Source: Chitinophagaceae bacterium (GTDB lineage Bacteria > Bacteroidota > Bacteroidia > Chitinophagales > Chitinophagaceae). Taken from it: a DNA stretch of 32,387 nucleotides. The stretch's first letter is position 1. Every line of letters begins with the position of its first letter. Made by a program: the position numbers and the translations under genes. A model generated the notes under the pieces. That model was not told the origin of the DNA and did no database searches. It worked only from the letters and a program-made list of their open reading frames with translations. The stretch is from assembly GCA_019747705.1 (NCBI GenBank), contig JAIEQM010000051.1, forward strand, positions 1 to 32,387, written 5' to 3'. Of the stretch, positions 15,701 to 24,127 are shown one piece after another.

Positions 15701-15728
15701 TCGTAACCCATAACTCATAACCCGTAAC
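15701..15728 (-). repeat. Right heptamer array (inverted, four units)
   Basis: Read on the plus strand the units are TCGTAAC, CCATAAC, TCATAAC, CCGTAAC. On the minus strand these are GTTACGG, GTTATGA, GTTATGG, GTTACGA, the same motif as the left array. It ends 9 bp before the ATG of the flavin reductase gene. Confidence 0.85.
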
Positions 15729-15737
15729 TAATATGCT

Positions 15738-16625
15738 ATGATAGTAGACTTAAACCAATTAAACCCCATGCAAAAACAACAATGGCTGCAGCACGCTGTT
15801 GCACCACGGCCCATTTGTTTTGCATCTACCATTGATAAAGCAGGAAACATCAACTTAAGTCCCTTTAGTTTTTTTAATTTGTTTTCATCGAATCCGCCGG
15901 TGGTTGTGTTTTCGCCGGCAAGAAGAGTAAGAGATAATACCACAAAACATACGTTGCAAAATGTACTGGAAGTTCCTGAAGTGGTGATCAACATTGTGGA
16001 TTATGAAATGGTGCAGCAGGTAAGTCTCAGCAGTTGTGAGTTTCCGAAGGAAGTCAATGAATTTGTAAAAGCCGGATTTACACAGGAGGCTGCAACGATT
16101 GTTAAACCTCCCATGGTTAAAGAAAGCAAAGTGAAGATGGAATGCAAAGTGCTGGAGGTAAAACCGCTGGGCAATGAAGGTGGTGCCGGCAACTTAATTA
16201 TTTGTGAAGTATTGAAGATGCATGTTGACGATCGTATATTAAATGATCAACAAACAATGATAGATCAGCGCAAACTGCATCATGTGGCAAGACTGGGCGG
16301 CGATTGGTATTGCAAAGTAGATGCTTCCAATTTATTTCATGTAGAAAAACCAAATACACAAATCGGCATTGGTATTGATGCGCTGCCCGAAACCATCCGC
16401 AACAGTAACATCTTAACCGGAAACAATCTGGCTCAACTGGCCAATGTGCATGAGTACCCTGTGGTTGATAATACTTTTGAAGATCAAAAACTCAAAAACA
16501 TCATCCAATACTTTTCATTGAATGTGGAAGAGATGGACAAAGAGCTGCACAAGTACGCAAAGGAGTTGCTGGATGCAGGAAAGGTGAAGGAAGCCTGGCA
16601 GGTATTGCTCACTGATGTTTTATAG
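15738..16625 (+). CDS. Flavin reductase-like protein (FMN-binding split barrel)
   Basis: A 295-residue protein. The N-terminal ~200 residues match the flavin reductase-like/DIM6-NTAB split barrel: VAPRPICFASTIDKAGNINLSPFSFFNLFSSNPPVVVFSP, then VNIVDYE-like strands and GAGNLIICEVLKMHVDD. Such proteins bind FMN and either supply reduced flavin or act as oxidoreductases. A C-terminal helical extension of about 90 residues (NVEEMDKELHKYAKELLDAGK) is not part of the minimal domain. Proximity to the FAH-family gene suggests a shared aromatic or diketo-acid pathway. Its 5' end directly follows the right heptamer array, so its native promoter region may have been altered. Confidence 0.82.
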   Translation: MIVDLNQLNPMQKQQWLQHAVAPRPICFASTIDKAGNINLSPFSFFNLFSSNPPVVVFSPARRVRDNTTKHTLQNVLEVPEVVINIVDYEMVQQVSLSSCEFPKEVNEFVKAGFTQEAATIVKPPMVKESKVKMECKVLEVKPLGNEGGAGNLIICEVLKMHVDDRILNDQQTMIDQRKLHHVARLGGDWYCKVDASNLFHVEKPNTQIGIGIDALPETIRNSNILTGNNLAQLANVHEYPVVDNTFEDQKLKNIIQYFSLNVEEMDKELHKYAKELLDAGKVKEAWQVLLTDVL

Positions 16626-16655
16626 CCTCGGAAAAATCAATTATCTTTATGCCGC

Positions 16656-17204
16656 ATGAGTTCAATTGTTAAAATATTACCTCACTATACATATGATGAT
16701 TACTGCCGGTGGGAAGGCCGGTGGGAATTGATTGAAGGTATTCCTCATGCCATGAGCCCGGCACCATCACCCAAACATCAGTGGGTTTCTGCTAATTTAA
16801 TGCATGAGTTTAAAACTGCTATAAAAAAGGCTGGCTGCAAACATTGCAAAGTTTACAATTTCATTGATGTTAAAATAAAAGATGATACAGTTCTTCAACC
16901 CGATGTACTGATTGTATGCAAAGAAATTTCAAAACCCTTCCTGGATTTTCCTGCTTCGCTGGTTGTTGAAGTATTATCGTATTCTACAGCGTTAAAAGAC
17001 CGCAATGTAAAAATGCAATACTATGCCCAGATGAGCATCCGGTATTATTTAATGATTGATCCTGAAAAACAAACAGTTGAAATTTATAAACTTTCTGAAA
17101 ACGAAGAATACAATCTTCTTTCTTATGATACTGCAGGTTCTTTTAACTTTACTTTTGAAGAGGATTGCAGTGCAGAAGTAATGCTGCAGCAAATATGGGA
17201 ATAG
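16656..17204 (+). CDS. Uma2 family protein (DUF820, PD-(D/E)XK nuclease fold)
   Basis: A 182-residue protein with the Uma2/DUF820 pattern: YTYDDYCRWEGRWELIEGIPHAMSPAPSPKHQWVS at the N-terminus, then TVLQPDVLIVC and LVVEVLSYSTALKDRNVKMQYYAQMSIRYYLMIDPEKQTVEIYKL. The Asp in QPDV and Glu in VEVLS match the expected acidic pair of a restriction-like nuclease core; the family lysine position is less clear (no ExK directly). The family is often called an endonuclease by fold only, and is abundant in cyanobacteria and Bacteroidota. TATCTTTA about 20 bp upstream resembles a -7 box. No partner gene is evident. Confidence 0.85.
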   Translation: MSSIVKILPHYTYDDYCRWEGRWELIEGIPHAMSPAPSPKHQWVSANLMHEFKTAIKKAGCKHCKVYNFIDVKIKDDTVLQPDVLIVCKEISKPFLDFPASLVVEVLSYSTALKDRNVKMQYYAQMSIRYYLMIDPEKQTVEIYKLSENEEYNLLSYDTAGSFNFTFEEDCSAEVMLQQIWE

Positions 17205-17247
17205 CTTTTTCAGTACCCAACCATAACAAATGAAATAATCCTTATCT

Positions 17248-18015
17248 ATGTTTTTCCCCAACGGCAGTTTTTTCAGCATCTTTACCTTGGTAAGCCTGCG
17301 TTATATCATTCTGGCAGGTCTTGCATTTCTCATCTGGTATATTATCCGCAAAAAGAAAATTGCATTTAAAAAAATCCAGCCCCGGTTTCCGGTTTTAAAA
17401 GATTACCAAAGAGAAATTCTTTATTCCATCATCACCATGTTCATCTTCAGCATTATTCCATGGTTGATCTTAGGTAACCCGGAAATAAAAAAACATACAA
17501 CCTGGTATACGGATATTAACCGGCATGGTACACTTTATTTCTGGCTGGCGGTTCCATTAATGCTGGTGATGCATGATACGTATTTTTATTTTACCCATCG
17601 GCTCATGCATCATCCCAAACTGTTTAAGCTCTTTCATCTTGTACATCATAAAAGCACCAATCCTTCACCCTGGGCGGCATTTGCATTTCATCCGCTGGAG
17701 GCAGTAGTGGAAATTGGAATACTCATTGTGTATTTATTTACCATCCCGGTAATGAAAGCCCACTTGTTTTTCTTTTTCCTGTTTATGATGGTGTACAATG
17801 TGTACGGGCACCTGGGATGGGAATTGTATCCCAAAAATTTTCACCGCACATGGATTGGTAAATGGATCAACACTTCCATCAATCACAATCAGCATCATCA
17901 ATATTTCACCGGCAATTACGGATTGTACTTTTTATTCTGGGACAGGATATTCGGAACCATCCGAAAAGACTATGACTCAAAATTTGACGAGGTAATAAAC
18001 AGGAAGGCCGCTTAA
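17248..18015 (+). CDS. Sterol desaturase / fatty acid hydroxylase family membrane protein
   Basis: A 255-residue membrane protein with a sterol desaturase-type di-iron histidine set: HDTYFYFTHRLMHH, HLVHHKSTNPSPWAAFAFHPLE, and NHNQHHQYFTGNYGLYFLFWDRIFGT. Hydrophobic segments at about 18-36, 60-76, 98-110 and 152-185 fit an ER/inner-membrane-type four-helix topology. The reaction is O2-dependent hydroxylation or desaturation of a lipid; the substrate is not predictable. It is a different subfamily from the FA2H-like protein at 11503-12162. Its stop overlaps the converging stop of the next minus-strand gene by 4 bp. Confidence 0.85.
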   Translation: MFFPNGSFFSIFTLVSLRYIILAGLAFLIWYIIRKKKIAFKKIQPRFPVLKDYQREILYSIITMFIFSIIPWLILGNPEIKKHTTWYTDINRHGTLYFWLAVPLMLVMHDTYFYFTHRLMHHPKLFKLFHLVHHKSTNPSPWAAFAFHPLEAVVEIGILIVYLFTIPVMKAHLFFFFLFMMVYNVYGHLGWELYPKNFHRTWIGKWINTSINHNQHHQYFTGNYGLYFLFWDRIFGTIRKDYDSKFDEVINRKAA

Positions 18016-18326
18016 TAAAACTGATACTCCGTAATGGTAAGATAAATAATGGTTCCGCATTCACGGTTAACCTTAAAATTAAACCTCATATTCTTTGGAT
18101 AAGAAAGATTTACGAATTCCTGCATGGTTATACCGGATAATGATTCAATACGATATGCTTTTGCGTCATCCTTTTTTTGTAAAATAACTCCACCGCAACA
18201 TGGACACAAGGCCAGGTCAACATCCGCTAAAACCCCTGTATTGGAGTATATTATGGCTTTGTTCTTTTTGCAACCACCCGCAATAAGAGTGAGCGCAAGG
18301 AGCAGTACCATTGCGTTCTCTTTCAT
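18012..18326 (-). CDS. Small lipoprotein with CPCCGG motif
   Basis: About 104 residues from the ATG at 18326. A start 36 bp earlier (18362) would put a polar segment before the signal peptide and is disfavoured. MKENAMVLLLALTLIAGGC is a lipoprotein signal with lipidation at Cys19. The mature part contains LALCPCCGGVILQKKDD, a cysteine cluster that could bind zinc or be redox active, and ends in a beta-rich segment (MRFNFKVNRECGTIIYLTITEYQFY). No family is recognised. It converges with the sterol desaturase-type gene. Confidence 0.65.
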   Translation of the reverse strand: MKENAMVLLLALTLIAGGCKKNKAIIYSNTGVLADVDLALCPCCGGVILQKKDDAKAYRIESLSGITMQEFVNLSYPKNMRFNFKVNRECGTIIYLTITEYQFY

Positions 18327-18392
18327 AAATATCTGACATTGTACCTTCTGATAACGTTGCATCTGTCCGGATCATGAAGGTTTATCACTAAT

Positions 18393-18428
18393 AAAAAAGA
18401 GTTGAAAGATGAAACCCGCAACTCTTTT
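18393..18428 (-). terminator. Intrinsic terminator after the DUF4197 gene
   Basis: A perfect 10-bp stem (AAAAGAGTTG 18395-18404 with CAACTCTTTT 18419-18428) and 14-nt loop. On the minus strand it is followed by a run of T, so it ends transcription of the gene whose stop is at 18450. Confidence 0.85.
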
Positions 18429-18449
18429 GCTCATTTTATCCCTCAGTTC

Positions 18450-19157
18450 TTATTTCCACACAGCCCCAAATACTTTCTTTAAAATTTCAGTGGTTCGTTT
18501 TACAGGATTGGCACGTATTTCCATTTCTTCTTTTGCAATCTGATCAAACAACGCATCAACAGCTTTACCTACAACGTAAGATGTTAAATCTGGATTGATT
18601 TTATTTCTTGTGGTGGGGAAGCCATTATACGTATTAATGAGGTCGCCATAATATTTTGTGGCTTCCACTTTATCCAAACTGTTTTTTACAACAGGTGTAA
18701 AAGCATTAATTAAAGCAGCGGTTGTTTTTTGTTTGAAGTAATTGGTAGCGCCATCTTTGGGGCCACGGATGATGTTGATGGCATCTGTAATACTCATTTC
18801 TTTAATGGCATTTACAAAAATGGGAGTGGCGTAGCCCACTGCATCTTCAGCCCCACGGTTAATTTGCAGGATAGCTTTATCAACTGTTTTGCCAAGGCCA
18901 ATGTTGCGCATGGTACGTTCCGCTTTCTGTGCATCGGGCGGCAGTAATAACTTGTAAAATTCATTTCCAAAAAAACCGTCCGTTTTATTTAAGAAGCCAA
19001 CAGCCCTTGTTAAACCCTGGCCCAGTGCTTCTTTAATGCCCTGCCCGGCCTCGGCTTCTGTTACACCAGTTCCACCGGGGAGTTTGGGCAACTGGCTCAT
19101 TACTTCACAGGAAGAAAAACTAAGTGCAATTGCTGTAAAAAGTATAATACGTTTCAT
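18450..19157 (-). CDS. DUF4197 domain-containing lipoprotein
   Basis: A 235-residue protein with a lipoprotein-type signal (MKRIILFTAIALSFSSC). The remainder fits DUF4197: GIKEALGQGLTRAVGFLNKTDGFFGNEFYKLLLPPDAQK, then MSITDAINIIRGPKDGATNYFKQKT, and LTSYVVGKAVDALFDQIAKEE near the C-terminus. The family is all-helical and periplasmic or outer-membrane associated, with no established function. It is a single-gene unit with its own terminator. A TAACTTCG about 45 bp upstream is a weak -7 candidate. Confidence 0.88.
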   Translation of the reverse strand: MKRIILFTAIALSFSSCEVMSQLPKLPGGTGVTEAEAGQGIKEALGQGLTRAVGFLNKTDGFFGNEFYKLLLPPDAQKAERTMRNIGLGKTVDKAILQINRGAEDAVGYATPIFVNAIKEMSITDAINIIRGPKDGATNYFKQKTTAALINAFTPVVKNSLDKVEATKYYGDLINTYNGFPTTRNKINPDLTSYVVGKAVDALFDQIAKEEMEIRANPVKRTTEILKKVFGAVWK

Positions 19158-19286
19158 GTGTTGATTTTAATAATGCGACTGATAAACGAAGTTACAGTTA
19201 ATATGGTTGCAAGGATAATGCCGTTTATTTTATTGAAAATCTTTTTTTTAATACTATGCTAACACAGATGGCGTTAACTTACAAGT

Positions 19287-20339
19287 ATGAAATACGTTTT
19301 GTTCCTGGTTTGCTGTATTGCTTTCGCCTTTGAGTGCACGGCACAATCCAACTTTAAGAACCTGGTGTTTGAAGGAGGCGGTGTACGTGGTATTGCTTAT
19401 GCTGGTGTTATCCAGGCGCTGGAAGATGAGCAGGCGCTGCAGGGTATTGAACGCACTGCAGGCACATCATCCGGTTCAGTTGCGGCATTGATGGTGGCAC
19501 TGGGTTATACTGCCAGTGAAATTGACAGCATCATGTTTGCTGTTTCTTACGAATCGTTTAATGATGGCGGCGGGTTTTTTATTGGTGGCATCCGCAGGTT
19601 AAAAAAATCGTATGGCTGGTACCGTGGCAATGAAATTGAAACATGGATTGGTAAACTTATTGAAAGCAAAACGGGCAACCCTAATATTACCTTTGAACAA
19701 TTGCACGCATTAAGATTAACTGATAAACGTTTGAAAGATGTGTTTGTAACCGGCACCAATATCACCACACAAAAAGCTGAAATTTTTTCTTATGTGCACA
19801 CGCCTTCCTTTCCTGTAAAAACAGCGGTACGCATCAGTTGTTCCATTCCATTGTATTTTGAACCTGTTTATATTGACAGCAGCGGCACCGTTGTAAAAAA
19901 ACGTTTGCCCGGTGTTAACTACAATGTGTATGCAGATGGTGGTGTGCTGGCTAATTTTCCCATTTCCATTTTTGACAGTTGTGTGAATGGAACGAACCCG
20001 CTGATGTGTGAAGAATTGATTTATAACAACCAAACCCTGGGTTTGAAACTTGACCGGCCTGAGCAGATTGAACAGCAGAAAAAATCAGGCGAACCTGCGC
20101 CTTACAATACCACCACTTTCACCAATTACTTAAATGCATTTGTGGGTTTAATGATTGAAGCTGCCAACAGGAGAAATTTTCATGCAGAAAAAGGAAGAAC
20201 CATCTACATCAGCACCGCCAACCTCAGCGCCAAAGTGCGGAAAGTGAGCAAAGAAGAAAAACAGTTGCTCTTCAACAACGGCTGTACCGCCACGCTTGAT
20301 TTTTTTAATTCGCTTAAAGAAACCGGGGCACAGAGATAG
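19287..20339 (+). CDS. Patatin-like phospholipase family protein
   Basis: A 350-residue secreted lipid acyl hydrolase. A signal peptide (MKYVLFLVCCIAFAFECTA) precedes the patatin domain. The oxyanion loop is FEGGGVRGIAYAG, the nucleophile Ser61 sits in GTSSGS (GxSxG), and the catalytic Asp217 lies in YADGGVLANFP, giving a complete Ser-Asp dyad. It probably acts in the periplasm or is surface exposed; whether it is a phospholipase or other esterase is unknown. TAACTTACA occurs 3 bp before the ATG (19275-19283). The stop is closely followed by the lysS promoter. Confidence 0.87.
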   Translation: MKYVLFLVCCIAFAFECTAQSNFKNLVFEGGGVRGIAYAGVIQALEDEQALQGIERTAGTSSGSVAALMVALGYTASEIDSIMFAVSYESFNDGGGFFIGGIRRLKKSYGWYRGNEIETWIGKLIESKTGNPNITFEQLHALRLTDKRLKDVFVTGTNITTQKAEIFSYVHTPSFPVKTAVRISCSIPLYFEPVYIDSSGTVVKKRLPGVNYNVYADGGVLANFPISIFDSCVNGTNPLMCEELIYNNQTLGLKLDRPEQIEQQKKSGEPAPYNTTTFTNYLNAFVGLMIEAANRRNFHAEKGRTIYISTANLSAKVRKVSKEEKQLLFNNGCTATLDFFNSLKETGAQR

Positions 20340-20341
20340 CT

Positions 20342-20373
20342 TTTGTTTGCTTGCTGCTGATGGGTTACTTTTG
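20342..20373 (+). promoter_or_regulatory. Promoter of lysS (-33 and -7)
   Basis: TTTG at 20342-20345, a 20-bp spacer, then TACTTTTG at 20366-20373, a full Bacteroidota promoter match. It starts 2 bp after the patatin stop codon. It shows that lysS begins at the ATG 20423, not at the in-frame ATG 20351 inside the promoter. Confidence 0.7.
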
Positions 20374-20422
20374 CAGCCACAAAACACAAGAGTATTTTAT
20401 TTGTGTTGAATGTATTTTAATT

Positions 20423-21943
20423 ATGAGCATACATTTATCTGAGCAGGAAATCATCCGCAGGGAAAAATTAGCAGAGTTAAATAAACTGGGTATTGATGCC
20501 TATCCGGCGCCGCTGTACCCTGTTACACATTTTTCAACTGCCGTTAAAGCAGGGTTTAACGAAGAAACAAAAGAGCAATATGCTGATGTATGTATTGCAG
20601 GCCGCATTATGAGTATTCGTGATATGGGAAAGGCTTGCTTTGCTGTGTTGCAGGACAGTCATGGCCGCCTGCAGATTTATGTAAAGCGTGATGATATTGC
20701 TCCCGGTGAGGATAAAACATTGTATGATGTGGTGTTTAAAAAGTTATTGGATATTGGTGACATCATTGGTGTAAAAGGTTATGTGTTTACAACCAAAACA
20801 GGTGAAACCAGTTTGCATGTAAAGGAACTTACTGTTCTCACCAAATCATTAAAACCACTGCCTGTTGTAAAAGAAGCAGAAGGACAAACCTTTGATGCGG
20901 TAACGGATATGGAGTTCAAGTACCGTCAACGCTATGCAGATTTAATAATCAATCCGCAGGTGAAGGAGGTGTTTGTAAAACGCACAATAATGATTAACAC
21001 CATCCGTGACTATTTGAATGAACATGGCGCTTTGGAAGTTGATACACCGGTACTGCAAACCATTCCCGGTGGTGCAGCAGCCCGGCCGTTCACTACACAT
21101 CATAACGCATTGGATGTGCCTATGTACATGCGTATTGCCAATGAATTGTATCTGAAACGTTTGATTGTAGGTGGGTTTGATTGGGTGTATGAGTTCAGCC
21201 GCAACTTCCGTAATGAAGGAATGGACCGTACACATAATCCTGAGTTTACCATTTTGGAATGGTACACAGCGTATAAAGATTATTTCTGGATGATGAATAT
21301 TACAGAAAATCTGTTGGAACGCATCGCCATTGCATTGCATGGAACAACTGATGTTACAGTGGGGGATAAAACCATCAGCTTTAAAACACCATTCAAACGC
21401 ATTTCTATTTTTGATGCCATCAAAGAAAATACAGGTATTGATGTGAGTGAGATGAATGAAGAACAATTGCGTGGCACTTGCAAGCAGTTGAAGATTGCTG
21501 TTGATAATACCATGGGCAAAGCCAAACTGATTGATGAAATTTTTGGCGCTGCATCAGAACCTAAGCACATACAGCCAACGTTTATTATTGATTACCCGGT
21601 GGAGATGAGTCCGCTCACCAAAAAGCACCGCAGTAAGCCCGGACTGGTAGAACGTTTTGAGCTGATGATTAATGGAAAAGAAGTAGCGAATGCATACAGT
21701 GAGTTGAATGATCCATTGGATCAGCGTGAACGTTTTGAAGACCAGGTAAAACTAAAAGAGCGTGGAGATGATGAAGCGATGTTTATTGATTATGATTTTC
21801 TCCGTGCATTGGAATATGGCATGCCACCAACAAGCGGTATTGGAATAGGAATTGACAGGTTGTGTATGCTGATGACCAACCAACCGAGTATTCAGGATGT
21901 ATTGTTGTTTCCGATGATGCGGCCGGAGCGGGTGGAGGAGTAA
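20423..21943 (+). CDS. lysS: Lysine--tRNA ligase (class II)
   Basis: A 506-residue class II lysyl-tRNA synthetase of normal length, charging tRNA-Lys in the cytosol. The N-terminal OB-fold anticodon-binding domain (VCIAGRIMSIRDMGKACFAVLQD) spans about 60-150. The catalytic core has motif 2 (FRNEGMDRTHNPEFTILEWY), the lysine-pocket YSELNDPLDQRERFE, and motif 3 ([13 protein letters not shown]), ending [10 protein letters not shown]. It has its own promoter and terminator. A second, decayed copy of its last ~70 codons and terminator lies at 24427-24674, suggesting recombination or integration at this 3' end. Confidence 0.95.
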   Translation: MSIHLSEQEIIRREKLAELNKLGIDAYPAPLYPVTHFSTAVKAGFNEETKEQYADVCIAGRIMSIRDMGKACFAVLQDSHGRLQIYVKRDDIAPGEDKTLYDVVFKKLLDIGDIIGVKGYVFTTKTGETSLHVKELTVLTKSLKPLPVVKEAEGQTFDAVTDMEFKYRQRYADLIINPQVKEVFVKRTIMINTIRDYLNEHGALEVDTPVLQTIPGGAAARPFTTHHNALDVPMYMRIANELYLKRLIVGGFDWVYEFSRNFRNEGMDRTHNPEFTILEWYTAYKDYFWMMNITENLLERIAIALHGTTDVTVGDKTISFKTPFKRISIFDAIKENTGIDVSEMNEEQLRGTCKQLKIAVDNTMGKAKLIDEIFGAASEPKHIQPTFIIDYPVEMSPLTKKHRSKPGLVERFELMINGKEVANAYSELNDPLDQRERFEDQVKLKERGDDEAMFIDYDFLRALEYGMPPTSGIGIGIDRLCMLMTNQPSIQDVLLFPMMRPERVEE

Positions 21944-21985
21944 GTTGATAAAGAGAACCGCAGTTTGAAAAGCTGCGGTTTTTTT
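21902..21985 (+). repeat. 84-bp direct repeat, left copy (lysS 3' end plus terminator)
   Basis: Identical over all 84 bases to 24591-24674, in the same orientation. It covers the last 13 codons, the stop, the spacer and the terminator to its last T. Identity stops exactly at the end of the T-run. Confidence 0.9.
21956..21985 (+). terminator. Intrinsic terminator of lysS
   Basis: An 8-bp stem AACCGCAG (21956-21963) with CTGCGGTT (21973-21980) and a run of seven T. Confidence 0.9.
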
Positions 21986-22023
21986 AAAATTGGCCTTAGT
22001 CAAGAATTATTTGGCAATTAGTT

Positions 22024-22650
22024 TTAAAGGCTCATTCCCAATTTTAAACCTAGCAGTGTATTAATGTTCCCTCTGTTGTTGTTTGACCAGTCAAGTCTGA
22101 AGCCTGTAAGAATTTTTTTAGTGACATTAATTTCTATACCCGTTGAAATACGGTAACCAATTGTAAAATTATTATCAAATGAAAGAACAGATTGCCGAAC
22201 AGACTCACCCAATAAATTAGTCATTCTGCTAGACCTGGATTCTTTAGAGCTGTATGTATAACCAACCGTTGGCCCCAGTTGAATATTAAAACCTCTTATA
22301 AAGTTTTTAAAAGGGTAATAAGACGCTTTAGGCCATAAAACTGAATTAGATGTTTGATAAAATGACTGGCTAAAAAACTCATTTACTGTTGGATTAATAA
22401 TAACAGGATTTCTAACACCATTTTCAAATATAAACTCCGCACCAATTAATAATCTTTTGAGTGCAGGCTTTTGTTTTTTAATTACGTCTTTTGATAAATC
22501 TATCCCAAAGGAATATCCCAATATATCACCTGTGCCAAAGACCACCCTGCCACCTGAAAGTTTAAGATATAGATTATTTGCAGGTACAGTTTGACTAAAA
22601 CATTTTATATAAAAGAGCATTAATATTGCTGCGGAAAATATTTTTTTCAT
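22024..22650 (-). CDS. Outer-membrane beta-barrel protein of unknown function
   Basis: A 208-residue protein with a signal peptide (MKKIFSAAILMLFYIKCFS, cleaved before QTVPAN). Amphipathic beta strands alternate through the mature part (LYLKLSGGRVVFG, ILGYSFGIDL, RLLIGAEFIFENG, FNIQLGPTVGYTYSS, NNFTIGYRISTGIEINV, ILTGFRLDWSNN), as in porin-family small barrels. The final residues are LGLKLGMSL. It lies downstream of the large lipoprotein gene on the same strand, separated by a 70-bp gap with a hairpin. Together they form the cargo between the two lysS 3' ends. Confidence 0.7.
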   Translation of the reverse strand: MKKIFSAAILMLFYIKCFSQTVPANNLYLKLSGGRVVFGTGDILGYSFGIDLSKDVIKKQKPALKRLLIGAEFIFENGVRNPVIINPTVNEFFSQSFYQTSNSVLWPKASYYPFKNFIRGFNIQLGPTVGYTYSSKESRSSRMTNLLGESVRQSVLSFDNNFTIGYRISTGIEINVTKKILTGFRLDWSNNNRGNINTLLGLKLGMSL

Positions 22651-22674
22651 ATAGTAATTTGTCTTTAAATATTA

Positions 22675-22713
22675 AACGAGGCTGTCTCGGACTTTTGAGA
22701 CAACCTCGTTTTT
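22675..22713. terminator. Terminator-like hairpin between two minus-strand genes
   Basis: AACGAGG/CCTCGTT (22675-22681, 22704-22710) and TGTCTC/GAGACA (22683-22688, 22697-22702) form a 13-bp stem with one mismatch. The T-run is good on the plus strand and poor on the minus strand. On the minus strand it could attenuate read-through from the lipoprotein into the barrel gene. Confidence 0.6.
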
Positions 22714-22720
22714 GAGTAAA

Positions 22721-24127
22721 TTAAAACATCGTTCTATCAAGAAAAGTGAAACTTACCCCTCCATTTTTATCTCTCACAGGCCAGCTATTTCTCCATTCGC
22801 CTTCAAGATCAGTCCTGTTTAATGGAAAGAATACATCATGCTTGTAAACAGTTTGCTTAATTATAGCATCATTACTTTTATAATTTATAACACCTCCAAT
22901 ATTTCTTTCTGCCCCAATAGTAACGGGTGGTGTGCCAGGAACAACTACTGATGCAGTTGTTTTCAACGAGAAGTTAAGACTCCCGGAATTGGCATTGTCA
23001 TCTTCATATATAGCTAAGAATTGTTCAAAGTTATTTACTTCCCAGTCTTCATCCCAGGCAGCACTCCATTCTAACCACCTCTTTTTTCGAATATCTCCAC
23101 GGGTGTGTTCGGGTTTGCCGTTTACCATTAACACGTCCGCCTGAACTTGCCCGTCAGCAAGTTTCAGATAACCATCACCTCTGGTAAATTTTATTTCTGA
23201 ACCGCCACCATTAAGTGTAAAGGAAATCAGACGATCATATTGATGACTCACTCTGACCTCTCCAACATAAACTTGTTTTACAGTTCTTGGCAAATTGGGT
23301 ATATCAATTGGGCCTCCGGGTGGGAACACTGAATATGGCGTATATTGATTAGGTTCATACGGCTGAATTCCATTTAACCCAATTATATGCGTTGGATTAT
23401 TGTATGCATAATCATCATTTACTACAACCGGAACAAAACCCACAACATTACCATTCGCATCAAACACTGATCTTTCTCCAATACCTTCATCAGCATCTGC
23501 TGTTGCAGTAACAATAGTTACAATACCCCCGAAAGTATATCCGCCACGGCCACCACCGGGATCATTAGGATCAATAAACTCATTTTGATAAGGGAAATAA
23601 ATAGAAGCTCCAGTGCCACCTTCTGAATTAGTTCTATAATTGCCTGCTGAAGAATTGGGCGCAAATTTTACAATGTCTTCCTTTAAATTCTCCAAAAACG
23701 CTTTGTAAGATGGATCATTTTTCTTTGCAACCTCAGCCCAAAACAATTTGGCAAAACTGCCGTAGGTAATATTATGCTTAGCGCATAATTCTTTAAACTT
23801 TTTTGATTCACCTAAAACTCCCGTGTTGGGGTAAATTAATTCCGCAATAAGGATGCTTTCATCAGTATAAGCCTTTGCTGCAATGGATGCATTCACTTCT
23901 TTGAGTGCATCTTTACTTTTATAAACTTCTTTAAGTATATCAGTAGTTTTGGAGAGATTTGCTACTAATTCCTTTTCCTCCGGCGTTTCCGGCCTTTTAC
24001 TGATCTTGGTTTCATCAACCTTAAGTTCCTGCGTTAATTGATTCGCTTGCTGTAAATCTTTTTTACAGGAAACCATGTACAAACTCAGGAATGCTATTAC
24101 CCCAAGCGACTTAAATTTCAATTTCAT
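22721..24127 (-). CDS. Large lipoprotein of unknown function
   Basis: A 468-residue protein with a lipoprotein signal ending YMVSCKKD (Cys21). Residues 30-160 are helical and charged (ELVANLSKTTDILKEVYKSKDALKEVNAS). A Gly/Pro-rich segment follows (FIDPNDPGGGRGGYTFGG; PYEPNQYTPYSVFPPGGPIDIPNLP), then a beta-rich C-terminal domain with RWLEWSAAWDEDWEVNNFEQFLAIYEDD and ending VSFTFLDRTMF. No family is recognised and no catalytic motif stands out. It lies in the segment between the two lysS 3' ends and is preceded by a poly-C tract and a 23-bp tandem repeat that may control it. Confidence 0.7.
   Translation of the reverse strand: MKLKFKSLGVIAFLSLYMVSCKKDLQQANQLTQELKVDETKISKRPETPEEKELVANLSKTTDILKEVYKSKDALKEVNASIAAKAYTDESILIAELIYPNTGVLGESKKFKELCAKHNITYGSFAKLFWAEVAKKNDPSYKAFLENLKEDIVKFAPNSSAGNYRTNSEGGTGASIYFPYQNEFIDPNDPGGGRGGYTFGGIVTIVTATADADEGIGERSVFDANGNVVGFVPVVVNDDYAYNNPTHIIGLNGIQPYEPNQYTPYSVFPPGGPIDIPNLPRTVKQVYVGEVRVSHQYDRLISFTLNGGGSEIKFTRGDGYLKLADGQVQADVLMVNGKPEHTRGDIRKKRWLEWSAAWDEDWEVNNFEQFLAIYEDDNANSGSLNFSLKTTASVVVPGTPPVTIGAERNIGGVINYKSNDAIIKQTVYKHDVFFPLNRTDLEGEWRNSWPVRDKNGGVSFTFLDRTMF

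Noticed and set aside
15194..15728. Diversity-generating retroelement (because of the Avd-like four-helix-bundle protein)
   Set aside because: No reverse transcriptase, no template/variable repeat pair and no C-type lectin target gene in the window.
20351..20422. N-terminal extension of lysyl-tRNA synthetase
   Set aside because: The stretch contains the promoter and encodes residues not expected in the family; MSIHLSEQEIIRREKL at 20423 is the normal start.
20942..21466. 174-codon minus-strand ORF within lysS
   Set aside because: A shadow of the conserved synthetase frame with a Cys/His/Phe-rich composition and no recognisable motif.
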